A program made the translations under genes and the position numbers. Below the pieces are notes generated by a model, which made no database searches, was not told the DNA's origin, and saw only the letters and a list, made by a program, of their open reading frames with translations. This document shows, piece by piece, positions 20,845 to 30,919 of a stretch of 64,000 nt of DNA (position 1 is the stretch's first letter; each line of letters begins with the position of its first letter). Source of the DNA: Pseudocercospora fijiensis CIRAD86 (taxonomy: Eukaryota; Ascomycota; Dothideomycetes; Mycosphaerellales; Mycosphaerellaceae); contig NW_006921533.1 of assembly GCF_000340215.1 (NCBI RefSeq), positions 2,902,273-2,966,272 of the forward strand, read 5' to 3'.

Positions 20845-21852
20845 CTATCGAAGACAGAGCAGAGCCCTTTCTCCAAACTGTTGCGTTACGCTGCCTTCGT
20901 CAGAGAGTACTGTGTGAAGCCACCGCCTCGCTGATTCTAAAGCAGGTGCTGCGAATTTGACAACCACACAACCTCGAATTGAGGCAGCGGACCAGGTGAC
21001 CTTATTCGCAGCTTCTAATCGTTGCCTCTTGACTCGTTGAACTACTAACGGATCAAGCGTCTCTTCATCTTCGCTGTCACTACCGCTATCCCATTTTCGG
21101 CCTCCAATTCTAGGCAACTGTTTGAACTCGCTCATAATGAACCGTCCCAAAGCGGAATACATTGGCCCGTATAGTATCAAAGTAGCATAGACAGCAAGAC
21201 CATCCATTCTGATCGCGACATCACCTTGTCCCTCGTCCTGGTCCAACAGCATATTGTCACGTAAAAGCAATCTACGAGTTCCGGCTGGATTCTGCAGATA
21301 AATCTCATTGCGACTTCCATAGCGATAGAACGACCAATTTTCTCCATTCGCAGGTCGACCATTGGATACCCAATCGAGTACGCAAAGACTTCCAGTGCCA
21401 TGTTCCTTTGAAGTCGGGAGATGGATGTTGTAGATCTGCCGTTGTTCAAAACAGCTCTTCTCGAAAGGCTGGACGGGGTCTGGAAGATAGCAGAGTCCGG
21501 AGGCAGGAGTCAGATCGACTGTCATCGACTGTTTGCTGAGGATATCTCGCCCGGGTGATTTGAACAGCTTGGTGCTTCCTTGTGTGAGGAGGATAAGTTT
21601 TGTTGTCTCATCTAGATGGACATGGAGATCTATGGTGTCGCCGGCGACCAAGCCGCCGCCATATGTGAGCAGGTAGACCGTATGTACCAGATCAGCGTCT
21701 TCACTCGTCGTTCGTACTGGGGCCGGGTAGACTAGTTTTAATGGATACTGATAGTTCACAGTCCTTAGCTTTGGATGGCTGGGTGGTAAAAGTGCGAGAT
21801 GTATGGTCCCTTTTCCGGGCAAAGAAGTTGGAGGTGTGAAGGGATTGGACAT
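20845..21852 (-). CDS. ureD: Urease accessory protein UreD
   Basis: UreD, with UreF and UreG, delivers nickel to apo-urease in the cytosol. The 335-residue, single-exon product has the family core YLLTYGGGLVAGDTIDLHVH, LLTQGSTKLFKSPG and GLCYLPDPVQPFEKSCFEQR. It also has VLDWVSNGRPANGENWSFYR in the middle and a C-terminal RGCVVVKFAAPALESARRWL. An acidic insert (SGSDSEDEETLDP) separates the last strands, as is common in fungal copies. The ATG at 21852 gives a standard N-terminus. It is convergent with palH (222 bp) and divergent from SCC3. No other urease gene is in the window. Confidence 0.93.
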   Translation of the reverse strand: MSNPFTPPTSLPGKGTIHLALLPPSHPKLRTVNYQYPLKLVYPAPVRTTSEDADLVHTVYLLTYGGGLVAGDTIDLHVHLDETTKLILLTQGSTKLFKSPGRDILSKQSMTVDLTPASGLCYLPDPVQPFEKSCFEQRQIYNIHLPTSKEHGTGSLCVLDWVSNGRPANGENWSFYRYGSRNEIYLQNPAGTRRLLLRDNMLLDQDEGQGDVAIRMDGLAVYATLILYGPMYSALGRFIMSEFKQLPRIGGRKWDSGSDSEDEETLDPLVVQRVKRQRLEAANKVTWSAASIRGCVVVKFAAPALESARRWLHTVLSDEGSVTQQFGERALLCLR

Positions 21853-22252
21853 AGTGTCCAGGCAGTCCTGTTATCGTGGAAGCATTGTTGTATGAACAGA
21901 AGCCCGTCCGTTCTGCCTCTTCCCCGAATCTAGTGTGTGATTCTGGGAATTGACTTTGCTGACTTATCGAGCGGTGGTCAGTGCTTGGTGTTTTTGGCGA
22001 CCGCGACGCGACGCCCCGCCGGCACAGTTCGCGGAACGGAGGACTCTTGCGACATGATTCACTTGCACATCGACATCTTTCTTAACCGCGACATCTTCGA
22101 AGCAGAATTTCGCGATATTCCTGAGGCCATGGTCCAGGATTGACACGCTTGACGACAGCATACGATCCAGCGCATCGCAGTTCGGAGGTTTAGACACATT
22201 GCGCGGTTGGTGCGCATTCGACGCGTTTTCAAATTTAGATTGATTCCATAAG
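21853..22252. promoter_or_regulatory. Divergent promoter region UreD / SCC3
   Basis: These 400 bp separate the two start codons and must carry both promoters. I do not recognise a specific binding site. Confidence 0.4.
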
Positions 22253-25200
22253 ATGGCAAGCTCAGCATCGCCTCCGGCGATGGTGTCGGGCGAGGCAAGC
22301 CGACGCGCCTCTGGACGCGTCCGCAAGCAGCCAGATCACTTCACGTCGAATCCACACGTGAACGGCAAGCGGAAACGCGGTGAAGATGAGGAAGTTGATG
22401 GCGACGGCGATATCGACATGGCAGAAGAAGATGAGTCGGGAGAATCGGAGGACGATCCAGAAGACGAGCCTGATGCCGAAGAGATTCGCGAGCAAGCCAA
22501 GAAGAAAGCGCGTCAGGCGAAGAAAGCACCAGCAAAGGCACCGGCACCGGCGGCAGCGAGAAAGCCACCACAGAAGAAGCCGAAGACCAATGGCATTACG
22601 CTACCAATTCGCGGCGTGACGAAGGCAGCACCCAAAAAGCGGCCAGCGAAAAGAACGAAAGCAGTCGATGCGGAAGAGGCCGAGGCGATGGGCGGTCTAT
22701 ATGCTGAGCTATTTGCGCGAGGGCAGAATGCGGATGAAGTCGTGGCAGGGTGGCTTAAGGCATTCGAGGAGCATGAATCCCGCGCGCTGGCCGACTTCAT
22801 CAGCTTTGTGCTTCATGCGGCGGGATGTAAGAGCAAGGTCACCGAGGAGGATATCGAGGATCCGGACGGCGCGACTGCACGGCTTACCGAACTTCAGGAC
22901 GAGCATCATGCCACGAATCCTACAGAGTATCCACTGGCTGGCAAGAGCGCCAAAGCAATGTCCTTCAAGACAGCCATTACTGACTTCGTTTTCACTCTGA
23001 TCAAGGCCATCTCTGCAGCGGATCTGTTCAAGACCAGCCCAGAGCTTCTCGAAAATATACAGGTGTGGCTGTCGACGATGTCGTCAGCGACCGAGCGATC
23101 TTTTCGGCATACCGCTACTGTGGTCTCACTCAGTCTCATCACTGCACTTTGTGAGATCGCTAGGGAGCTGGCGGAGAAAGGAGCCACGAGCCAAAGACAA
23201 GCTGAGATGGAAAAGAAGAAGAAGACTGTCAACAAGGCACGTGTGAAAGAGATCGAGCAAAAGGTCAGGGACGCGACGGCAGAACAGGAGTATGCGAACA
23301 GCATGCTGAAGGACTGGTTTGACACGGTCTTCATTCATCGATATCGGGATGTTGACCATCTCATTCGGCGCGACTGCATCGAAGCGCTGGGAGACTGGAT
23401 AGTGGCTATGCCAGAAACATTCTTCGACGGAGCGCATCTCCGATACCTCGGATGGCTGTTGAGCGATGAGAACGCTCAAACTCGTCAGGAAGCCGTCAAG
23501 CAGCTGCGCCGGCTGTATGCCGATAGTGACAAGCTTGGCGGTCTAAAGACCTTCACAGAACGCTTTCGCTCACGACTGGTCGAGATCGGCACCTCGGATG
23601 CTGACGTGGCCGTTCGCGTTACCGGCATCGAGCTCTTAGGAGCCTTGCGAGAAAACGATCTACTTGAACCAGATGACATTGATGCCATCGGTCGACTAGC
23701 GTTTCATGAGGAGCCAAAGGTACGCAAAGCAGTCGCCGGGTTCTTTGCGGCAAATGTGAAAGACCTCTTCGACTCGAAAGTCGAGGACGTGGGTGGTGCT
23801 GAAATCCTGGAGGAGAGCTTGCCAGCTGTTGGCGAAGGCAACTACGAGGCACCACGTCTTGAGTGGCTTTCTTACAAGTCGCTTGCGGAGACCTTGCGGA
23901 CATACGATGAGCAAGAACCCAGCTCCAGCCAATTCGAACGTAACAGAGCAGATGGCACTCTATTCCTGAACGCCACAGGGACTGAGTCTCGGTTCACTAT
24001 TGCTGTGGAAGAGCTCTACGGCAAGATTGACGCTTTGAAACACTGGCAGTCCTTGGCTGGCTATCTGCTTTTTGATCATTCCTCGAATCGCTCGAACGGA
24101 GTCGGCAACGATCCCGTGTCGCAGCTGAAGCATGAATCTGTTCTCACCGAGGCTGAGGAGCTCATCCTCTTAGAAGTGCTCAATGCTACCGTGAAACGCT
24201 CGTTTAGCGATTTGGCTGAAGAGCATGCCACACACAAGGGCAAGCTTACTAAAAAGCAGAAGGAGGACATGCAGGAAGAGCTGGAAGAGGCTATTCGTAA
24301 TCTGACCGAGTTGATCCCAAAGCTGCTCAAGAAGTTTGGCGATACTCCCAGCACTGCTGCAGCAGTCATCCGATTGGAAGGCGTACTTGCCCTGCCTGCA
24401 CTAAGGAGTCAGCGACATGATGCTGCAGTGAACGGCGCTCTTCTCGATGACCTTCGAAAGCAGTTCATGTCTCATGGCTCAGACGAAGTGCTCGGACCGG
24501 CCACCGCTGCGATCCTTCATGCTCAGTCTTATGGTGATCTCGATGAAAGTGCATTGGAGAAAGTGTCAAGCCTGTGGGAAGATGTTGTCAGCAACTTGGC
24601 TGAGTTGCTGAACATCGAGACCCTCACCGTGCGCGGAGCATCTACCCAGGAAGAACTGGTCGCGCTTAGCAACAACCTGTTACGCATTGTACGACTTGCG
24701 ACGGTTTCGAATTGCATTGCACCCCTCGAGGATAGCAATGTCGCCGCCGAGAACAAAGCCTCTGGCAAAAAGTGGAACGGCGCAATAGATTTCATCATCG
24801 ATCTTATCGAACGTGCCCAGCATTCTACAGGCCCATCGCCAGACCCAGAGGAAGCTGCGCTGGAAGACCTTGTCGCTGCTCGAGCTGCAGAGGCGTCGCT
24901 TTTCTACTTTCGCTGGAAGTTCTTGATCCTTGTCGATGCCATCAGATCTCGCTCCAAAACACAACTTTCATTCGACAAGCTTGAACCTCTCGCTGAGCGA
25001 AGAGACGCGTTCATGGACCAAATGGTGAAGGTGCTCGATGGCCGAAAAGCCAACGAAGAAGTGTGCTTTGTCATGAGTCGGAGTCTCCTTGACCTGTACA
25101 TCTCCGCAGCAGTCCTGCGTACTGAGGAAGTGAAGACAGGTGTCCCAGACGACTTCACCGTATTAATCATGGAGTTGGAACCGGAACATCAAAGAGCCGT

Positions 25201-25804
25201 CTTGAAGGTCTTTGGCGCCTTGGAGAAGGACTTTGCCCGCCTCAGCGGCAAGACGCTTGATAAGCCTGCCCAAGAGGACGAAGATGTGGATGTCGACGCT
25301 GACCCCATCGACGATGATCCCCTGTCTGAACCCGATGATGACGAGGACGATGCCGATACCCAAGCTTCACAGCAAGCGCGCGATGCCAGACTCGCCAAGC
25401 CATTGATTGCTGAGCAGAAGCTGTGCCAGCTGACCAGCAAAATCATTCATGCCCTTATTGCCGGTGTCATTGAGGATCAAAGTACCCGCAAGAGGTTGGT
25501 GCGTAACAAGACCAAGCTGGGCGCTAACTTCAAGGCTGTGCTCGAGTATCTCAACGCATCGACTCTGGAGAAGAAGCAGGCCAAGGCGAAGGCCAAATCT
25601 AAAGGCAATACAAACCCGGCTGCTGCAGCAAATACGAAGAAGGGCAAAGTCAACCCAAAGAGCAATGCGATTGTGGCTGAAGACGAAGTTGATGACGAGA
25701 TCGAGGACGACGATGACCATGAAGCAGAGCCGGAAGAGCCAATGGATCACGCCAATGGATCTCCCGCGGCGGCAGAGGAGGTGGAAAGTGTTGTAGGCGA
25801 CTAG
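22253..25804 (+). CDS. SCC3: Cohesin subunit SCC3/Psc3 (STAG family)
   Basis: SCC3 is the HEAT-repeat cohesin subunit that binds Scc1 and DNA. The 1183-residue protein is a single exon. The N-terminal ~145 residues are basic and acidic patches (KKKARQAKKAPAK, KKRPAKRTKAVDA) suited to nuclear import and DNA contact. The STAG domain runs from ~residue 225 to 345. The stromalin-conservative domain begins at ~360 (VFIHRYRDVDHLIRRDCIEA, then FFDGAHLRYLGWLLSDENAQ). HEAT-like helices continue to ~1010. The C-terminal tail alternates acidic runs (DEDVDVDADPIDDDPLSEPD) with Lys/Ala-rich segments. The ATG at 22253 is the first in frame. Length and domain order are normal for fungi. Confidence 0.93.
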   Translation: MASSASPPAMVSGEASRRASGRVRKQPDHFTSNPHVNGKRKRGEDEEVDGDGDIDMAEEDESGESEDDPEDEPDAEEIREQAKKKARQAKKAPAKAPAPAAARKPPQKKPKTNGITLPIRGVTKAAPKKRPAKRTKAVDAEEAEAMGGLYAELFARGQNADEVVAGWLKAFEEHESRALADFISFVLHAAGCKSKVTEEDIEDPDGATARLTELQDEHHATNPTEYPLAGKSAKAMSFKTAITDFVFTLIKAISAADLFKTSPELLENIQVWLSTMSSATERSFRHTATVVSLSLITALCEIARELAEKGATSQRQAEMEKKKKTVNKARVKEIEQKVRDATAEQEYANSMLKDWFDTVFIHRYRDVDHLIRRDCIEALGDWIVAMPETFFDGAHLRYLGWLLSDENAQTRQEAVKQLRRLYADSDKLGGLKTFTERFRSRLVEIGTSDADVAVRVTGIELLGALRENDLLEPDDIDAIGRLAFHEEPKVRKAVAGFFAANVKDLFDSKVEDVGGAEILEESLPAVGEGNYEAPRLEWLSYKSLAETLRTYDEQEPSSSQFERNRADGTLFLNATGTESRFTIAVEELYGKIDALKHWQSLAGYLLFDHSSNRSNGVGNDPVSQLKHESVLTEAEELILLEVLNATVKRSFSDLAEEHATHKGKLTKKQKEDMQEELEEAIRNLTELIPKLLKKFGDTPSTAAAVIRLEGVLALPALRSQRHDAAVNGALLDDLRKQFMSHGSDEVLGPATAAILHAQSYGDLDESALEKVSSLWEDVVSNLAELLNIETLTVRGASTQEELVALSNNLLRIVRLATVSNCIAPLEDSNVAAENKASGKKWNGAIDFIIDLIERAQHSTGPSPDPEEAALEDLVAARAAEASLFYFRWKFLILVDAIRSRSKTQLSFDKLEPLAERRDAFMDQMVKVLDGRKANEEVCFVMSRSLLDLYISAAVLRTEEVKTGVPDDFTVLIMELEPEHQRAVLKVFGALEKDFARLSGKTLDKPAQEDEDVDVDADPIDDDPLSEPDDDEDDADTQASQQARDARLAKPLIAEQKLCQLTSKIIHALIAGVIEDQSTRKRLVRNKTKLGANFKAVLEYLNASTLEKKQAKAKAKSKGNTNPAAAANTKKGKVNPKSNAIVAEDEVDDEIEDDDDHEAEPEEPMDHANGSPAAAEEVESVVGD

Positions 25805-26103
25805 AGGGATGCCCGCTGAGCGGCATAGTGCTTTTCACGATACCCTTTCGCTGTGTCGACGCATCGTCATCAAGCATTTACACGTCTGCTTCGGGCCATA
25901 TGAGCCATGTATAGAAACGAAACGAGCGAACAAGGATAATGAGATTCTGCAGTTGCTTCAATTTACATGCCTTTTCTACAGCTTCGTGACCAGTATCGAC
26001 AGATGGGTATCTTACGCTTCGAATAGTAGTATCTCGTACATCCAAGATCCATCATCTATCAACATCATCACCACCACCACCACCACCACCACCCCCCTTT
26101 CTC
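25805..26103. other. Intergenic between convergent SCC3 and AIM6 genes
   Basis: About 300 bp of shared 3' flank, containing a (CAC)n tract at roughly 26064-26092. No gene is visible. Confidence 0.5.
26064..26092. repeat. (CAC)n microsatellite
   Basis: An imperfect CAT run passes into CAC trinucleotide repeats, just downstream of the AIM6-like stop codon. Confidence 0.9.
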
Positions 26104-27597
26104 TCACAACAGTCCACGCGTCCTCGCCATCCAATTCTGCACAGCAGCGCCTTTCAAATCATCCACATTGAGCATATCCGCACCTTCCTTCATCAATACA
26201 TGCCAGATGTAATTTCGCAGATGTATAGGCCAGCCCGGTGTATCCCAATACCTGGCTTTCAGCCCTCGACGTTGGGCCCCCCGAATCTGTCCTCTGATGA
26301 TGTGCATTTGCCTCGGAGTCAAGCGTCCGCGCCACACGAACCCCACGGTTTTCATGAAGGATACACTCGCGTAATAGGAATTGGTCGTGTTGAAATCGTC
26401 GGCCGAAGTCACCTGGCCTGTACCAACGTTTCCTTGACCTTCGCCGAATGCGATTGGGGAGGCGAGGGGTCGTGGTTGATCATCTTCTGTCCGAGCCGGT
26501 TCCCACATTTTGTCGAGGGGAGCGTCGAAGAAGATGTCTCTTCGTTTTTCGGAGACGACCATGTCGAAGGGTGTGTTGCCAGTGCCCACGACAGTCACTG
26601 CACGTTTCTGAACCCCGTTTCCATCGTGGTATGTGAGATAGTCCTTTTCTCTCAGCGCCTCGAGGTGCTTGTGGACGTATGGATACGTATCTCGACCATT
26701 GGTCTTGAAGTCGACTAGGAGCACGAGAGACTGATTCGGATCCTCGTCGAAAACCCCATGGCCAGTCGTATTGGGGCTAAATGGTGAGTTTGGATTCATC
26801 CTGTCCAGCAGGTCGACCAGGGGGTTGATGTAGAGATTTCGAAACGTTCGGTTCCGGGTTAAGGATGCTGTGTTGTGTCCCACGTACAATTCCTCGTCAA
26901 ACAGCCACACATCGGCTTCGACGCCAGTACAGCCCCAATGGATCGCGTCGAACAAGGGGATCCGTCTCCAGTAATCATTGTGTGAATGGCACGGTATCGG
27001 GATTACATCTCGCGTGGCATCTGTTGGATAATGTGACAATCCGTATCCCGGTTCTCCTGGCTTGCCCCAATCTGGCATCCACTCGTCATCCACCTCGTTG
27101 TCCCAAAGTAATTGCCCTTGTCCTGAGAGCACGTGCAGGACATGCACAAGGCCACTCGAGAGAAGGTCAGTGTACATTCTTGGTCTGGAAAGCACGCACA
27201 ACTCGAGCACTCACAAAAACATCAAAACAAGGACGGGCAAGGCCAAACACGCCCGTCGCAAAAGCCCAGCAACATACACCCTTCGACCGCGTTGGACCTC
27301 TCGTGGCGGCGATATCCTCTTGAGTCTCAGCAAGCCATGGGCAGATGCGTCTCCGGGCGAGGAAAAATAGTCGAATGATGCTTTTCGTCTCCGAACGGTC
27401 ATTCCAAAAATCTGCACGAACCTCCCCACCAGACTCCGCCGTCTGTCTCTATTATTGTTCGAAGAAGGAGAGAAGTCTGGTGCGACATGGTCTTGCTCGT
27501 CATCGCCAAATGACGACGATGAGTGCCGGTAGTGGACGGGTAGGCAATCGCTTACGGCATCAAGCCCAGGTGGCTTTCCGCAGTCGTGAGAAGCCAT
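26104..27597 (-). CDS. AIM6: AIM6-like PLC/GDPD-type phosphodiesterase
   Basis: Exon 1 is 27215-27597 and exon 2 is 26104-27154. The 60-bp intron (GTGAGT donor, CTGAC branch, CTCGAG acceptor) joins them in phase as VLVLMF|FGLVHVLHVLSG and gives 477 residues. A hydrophilic N-terminus (~100 residues) precedes one membrane anchor (CLALPVLVLMFFGLVHVL). The rest is a PLC-like TIM-barrel phosphodiesterase domain. CHSHNDYWRRIPLFDA carries the catalytic His and metal Asn, GVEADVWLF the metal-binding Glu/Asp, and LYVGH the second His region. The closing segment is GADMLNVDDLKG. Yeast Aim6 affects mitochondrial inheritance, but its reaction is not established. A second AG acceptor at a 30-bp spacing was rejected as too short. 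Start ATG at 27597 is the first good one. Confidence 0.87.
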
Positions 27598-28811
27598 TTC
27601 GCTGTTCCGCCGCGGCCGCGAACATGCAAGAAACACCAGGCGTAGCAGTAGCGAGTGAAGGGCTGAGATGGAGTGATGTCCAGCAAAGTGATGTTGGAGG
27701 CGGGTGGCTGGTCTCAGGGCCCCATACTTGCCGGCACGTTCATTAAGCACCGAGTTTGTTCTACCACTGAGTGTCTGTGCTCTGCTGGGTCCCGAACGAG
27801 CAGCGTTCAATGTTTGCTTGGTCGAACTCTGCGGTCGACGGTCGACGGTCGCGAAGGCTGGTCACGCTCTATTATTTACACATTCTTGCAGCAAAGCCTT
27901 CTCAACAGCAGCTCGTGCACCGCGCCATGTCACAACAGCACATGAGCATCGCCGTCCGCAGCTTTGATGTCCAGTGCATCCGGCGCCGTGGCCCTCGTGT
28001 TGACACTGCCCGAAGCTGATTGGACACTTTTACCGCACCTTGCACACTTCACTACGTTCCCTGGACCACAAAGCCAAGCTCTAGTAGTCCTGTGAGTGAC
28101 TACATTATCACAAAGCTAACTTAATCCTACTTCGGGGGCCTCCTGTTGAATAAGGCAGACGATTTGCAGGTACGATTTGGAGATCCCACCGATTCTAGTT
28201 TGACTACAAATTCCCTCCCGGCAATCCTGCGTCCTACCAGTGCTTCCAGCCCTATACATTGTATTGTGATGATTGTTATTCAGGAGACAGATGTCAAGGT
28301 TGCAACCGAGCTCCCGCAATACCTTAGAACCCTACCCGTGCTCATCAATGACATCGCGTACAACCGTGCTCTCTGTATGGCGCAACGCCGTGGGTTGGCA
28401 TAAGATCGGACTGACCATGACCCCGCTCTAGCCCCAGTGCACATTGATGATTGCAGAAGAGGCATTGTGAGTCACATATCATATTTAGCCCAAGTCACCA
28501 GTGAGGATGCGCTTGTTGGTTCTCGCAGCTAGCAACCATTCTTTTAGCAAGGACTCATACTGCTTGAACGCTATCACATAATTCGTGTCGCATGCTGTGA
28601 GTTGCCATTGGTGTCTGCTCAATGGCGGTGAAAAAATTGCTCCATGCAAATGCGCCCCACCATCGTCCGGCCAGAGGTGCTCAGCTCGTGTGCCTCGAGC
28701 TCTTTGCCTTCCTCTCAGACCAAGCAGATGGTCCGTGTATTCATGTAATGTTGCGGTCTGTCAATCCGCGTGTCGATCCAGTCATCTCAGTGGCAATGTG
28801 CGCGTTCCAGA
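27598..28811. other. Intergenic, 1.2 kb, nothing recognised
   Basis: This lies between two minus-strand genes, so the high-coordinate end carries the DCN1 3' flank and the low-coordinate end the AIM6 promoter. Short frames here have no recognisable features. No tRNA or repeat is seen. Confidence 0.5.
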
Positions 28812-30267
28812 CTATGAGAGTTCCATCGCATCGCCGCCGCCGCCTGGTCGCTTCTCCTCCTTGATCCACTCGACGAATTCATCAATCACACTCGGCCAAC
28901 TGCTCTCCTCGTTCCAGAAACTAAGAGACTCGTCTTTCTTGCTCTGCTCCGCGAAGTTGAGAGTCTGCTTCCACAAGTCCTTGTTGACCGCTTTCTTCAC
29001 CTTGCCTTCGTAGTACTCAAACCACCAATCTAACCAAGGTGTGTTCGCGGTAGACCACTCGAACGATGGTGCGGTTAAGACAACCCGCCAAAGCTCCATC
29101 GCCGTATCCATAGCAAGCGCTTTCTGCTTCTCTTGAAGTCCAAGCTGGAAGGTATGGTTGTAAACATTCTTGAACAAGTCCCGATCCGAAGGAAGCTGAG
29201 ATTGGCGTTGTAGGACCAGGTTCCGGATTTTGGGCAGGCTATCGACTCCAGCGTCCGAGAGTCCGTCAATGAAGCCATCCCGTGTGATATTGCCGAGCGA
29301 TGGAGACTGCACGAGCTCGGAGAACACGACGGCGCCTACGCCAGCCAGATCGATATTCAGCTCGTTGAGAAGCGTGCTCGTGCCTTGGGGGCCGATCTCG
29401 TCGGGGCTATGCTGGACATCGTCGCGGTACTTGTCGAAAATCTTGCTCAGTGCCGAGCGGTGCGGGTTAGAAGTGGCGTTCGGGTTGTTGAAGTAACTGT
29501 TGTATAAGCGATTCATGTTAGTTGATTGTACGAGACAGCTTGGTCATCCCGGCGGCCAAGAAGTGTGCCCGGAATGCTGACCCCTCATTCCGTGACCTTT
29601 AAGCTACTCCAGCACCTGACTCTTGCTGTATACAGATTTCTATGATCACCAAAGGTGCAGAGCTACCTCTTGCGACGTGAGGTTTGCAGGGAGACGTGGG
29701 GTGGAGAGATGGTGACTTACGAGTTGACAGCTGCACCGACGTTCCAGTTGGCCTGCTTCAGGAACTTTGCGGCTGTGGTCTTGTCGGACTGCGTGACACT
29801 GACGAATTCCGATATGGCGCTCTTCTGCTGTGCAGTATGTGCTGGCGGCATCTTGAGTCAGATTGCGGACTTTCTGGTTGTAAGAGACGAAACGCGGCGA
29901 GTGTCGCAGGCAGAAGGGTTTGGTGGCAGAGGGAGGATTCCAAGGGCAGAGATGTGGGAATCGTCTCTCGCAGAGAGGTAAGAAATGCAAATGAATGTGC
30001 AGGTGCTGAGGGAGATGCAGATGCCGGTTGGGCGCAGGGTCATTCGAGTCGCAAAGTGACGGCAGATTGCATGTGTATGTATGCATGTTCGCCGGCCTGC
30101 CCCGCAGAGCCGCAGCATGGCGGGGAAGGCTCGGTTGTATACAGGAAGTCGGACAAGAAACGGATGCACTCACCGGGCGGTTTGCCAGCTTTGGCCTTCC
30201 TGGCCTTTTTGGGTGGCGGTGAGTTCATGGTCTCCGTGGGCGACACAGCGTCAGCCTTGCGTTTCAT
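28812..30267 (-). CDS. DCN1: DCN1-like cullin neddylation E3, with N-terminal NLS extension
   Basis: DCN1 promotes transfer of NEDD8 to cullins. Three exons (30174-30267, 29721-29841, 28812-29496) are joined by introns of 332 bp (GTGAGT..CCAG, CTGAC branch) and 224 bp (GTAAGT..ACAG). All phases agree, giving 299 residues. The splices read KAGKPP|AHTAQQKSAISEF and GAAVNS|YFNNPNATSN. Residues ~32-75 form the UBA-like domain (ISEFVSVTQSDKTTAAKFLK). The PONY domain follows (DVQHSPDEIGPQGTSTLL, KKDESLSFWNEESSWPSVID, DEFVEWIKEEKR). Exon 1 adds a bipartite-NLS-like extension (MKRKADAV..PPPKKARKAKAGK). An in-frame ATG at 29851, inside the long intron, would give a 271-residue form without it if the intron is retained or transcription starts later. 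Confidence 0.88.
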
Positions 30268-30572
30268 GCCCTTGAGGTGGATGTTTGTGCAGCGAGTGTC
30301 TGAGGTGTAAGTGGAAAAGGAAGCACTGAAGCGCGTGTGCGGTGGTGGAAGGCGAACGAGGCAGCCAAGCGAGGTGGTTATTGTCCGTCAACAATAGAGA
30401 CAGTGAATGCGCTGGACTGCGCGCGTGCAGCCGTGAAGCAATTGTCACCAGATCAAGGGTTCAGGTGAAGTTGCAGGTGGTGATCGAGCGCTGCCCAAGC
30501 ACGCGACCAATGAGAGCAGGAACGTGGCAAGGCATCGGCTACTGCCTGCCATGTGAGAAAGACCGCCATCAG

Positions 30573-30605
<33 letters not shown>

Positions 30606-30919
30606 TCTGGCTCGACTTATACAGCGCCTCTATCTTCACACTTGACCGTGACACATTACAATCTCATCAGCCCCCCAGAATCTATACACCGACGAATCAA
30701 AACCTCTGCTCACAACACTTCTGATACATCTGGTATGTTCCTCTCCTCCTAGGGATAGTGCACAATGAGACTGCGCCGATCTAACGACGCCGACCCGACG
30801 CTATGCTCGCCCTTGGTCAGACTCACCGCCGAATCTGGGTATCGAGCAACGAGATTGTCCCGTGGACATTTAAAGTCGTATGTCAGGTCCAGCAAGCCAC
30901 CCGGCAATCGCTGCGAAAA
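30268..30919. other. Intergenic between MVP1 3' end and DCN1 5' end
   Basis: About 650 bp carry the DCN1 promoter and the MVP1 3' flank. The interval includes a GGGCAT hexanucleotide array. No gene is recognised. Confidence 0.5.
30573..30605. repeat. (CATGGG)n hexanucleotide repeat
   Basis: Five and a half perfect tandem CATGGG units lie upstream of DCN1. Confidence 0.95.

Noticed and set aside
27185..27214. 30-bp intron in the AIM6-like gene
   Set aside because: The phase fits, but 30 bp is too short for fungal splicing; the 60-bp alternative with a CTGAC branch also keeps phase.
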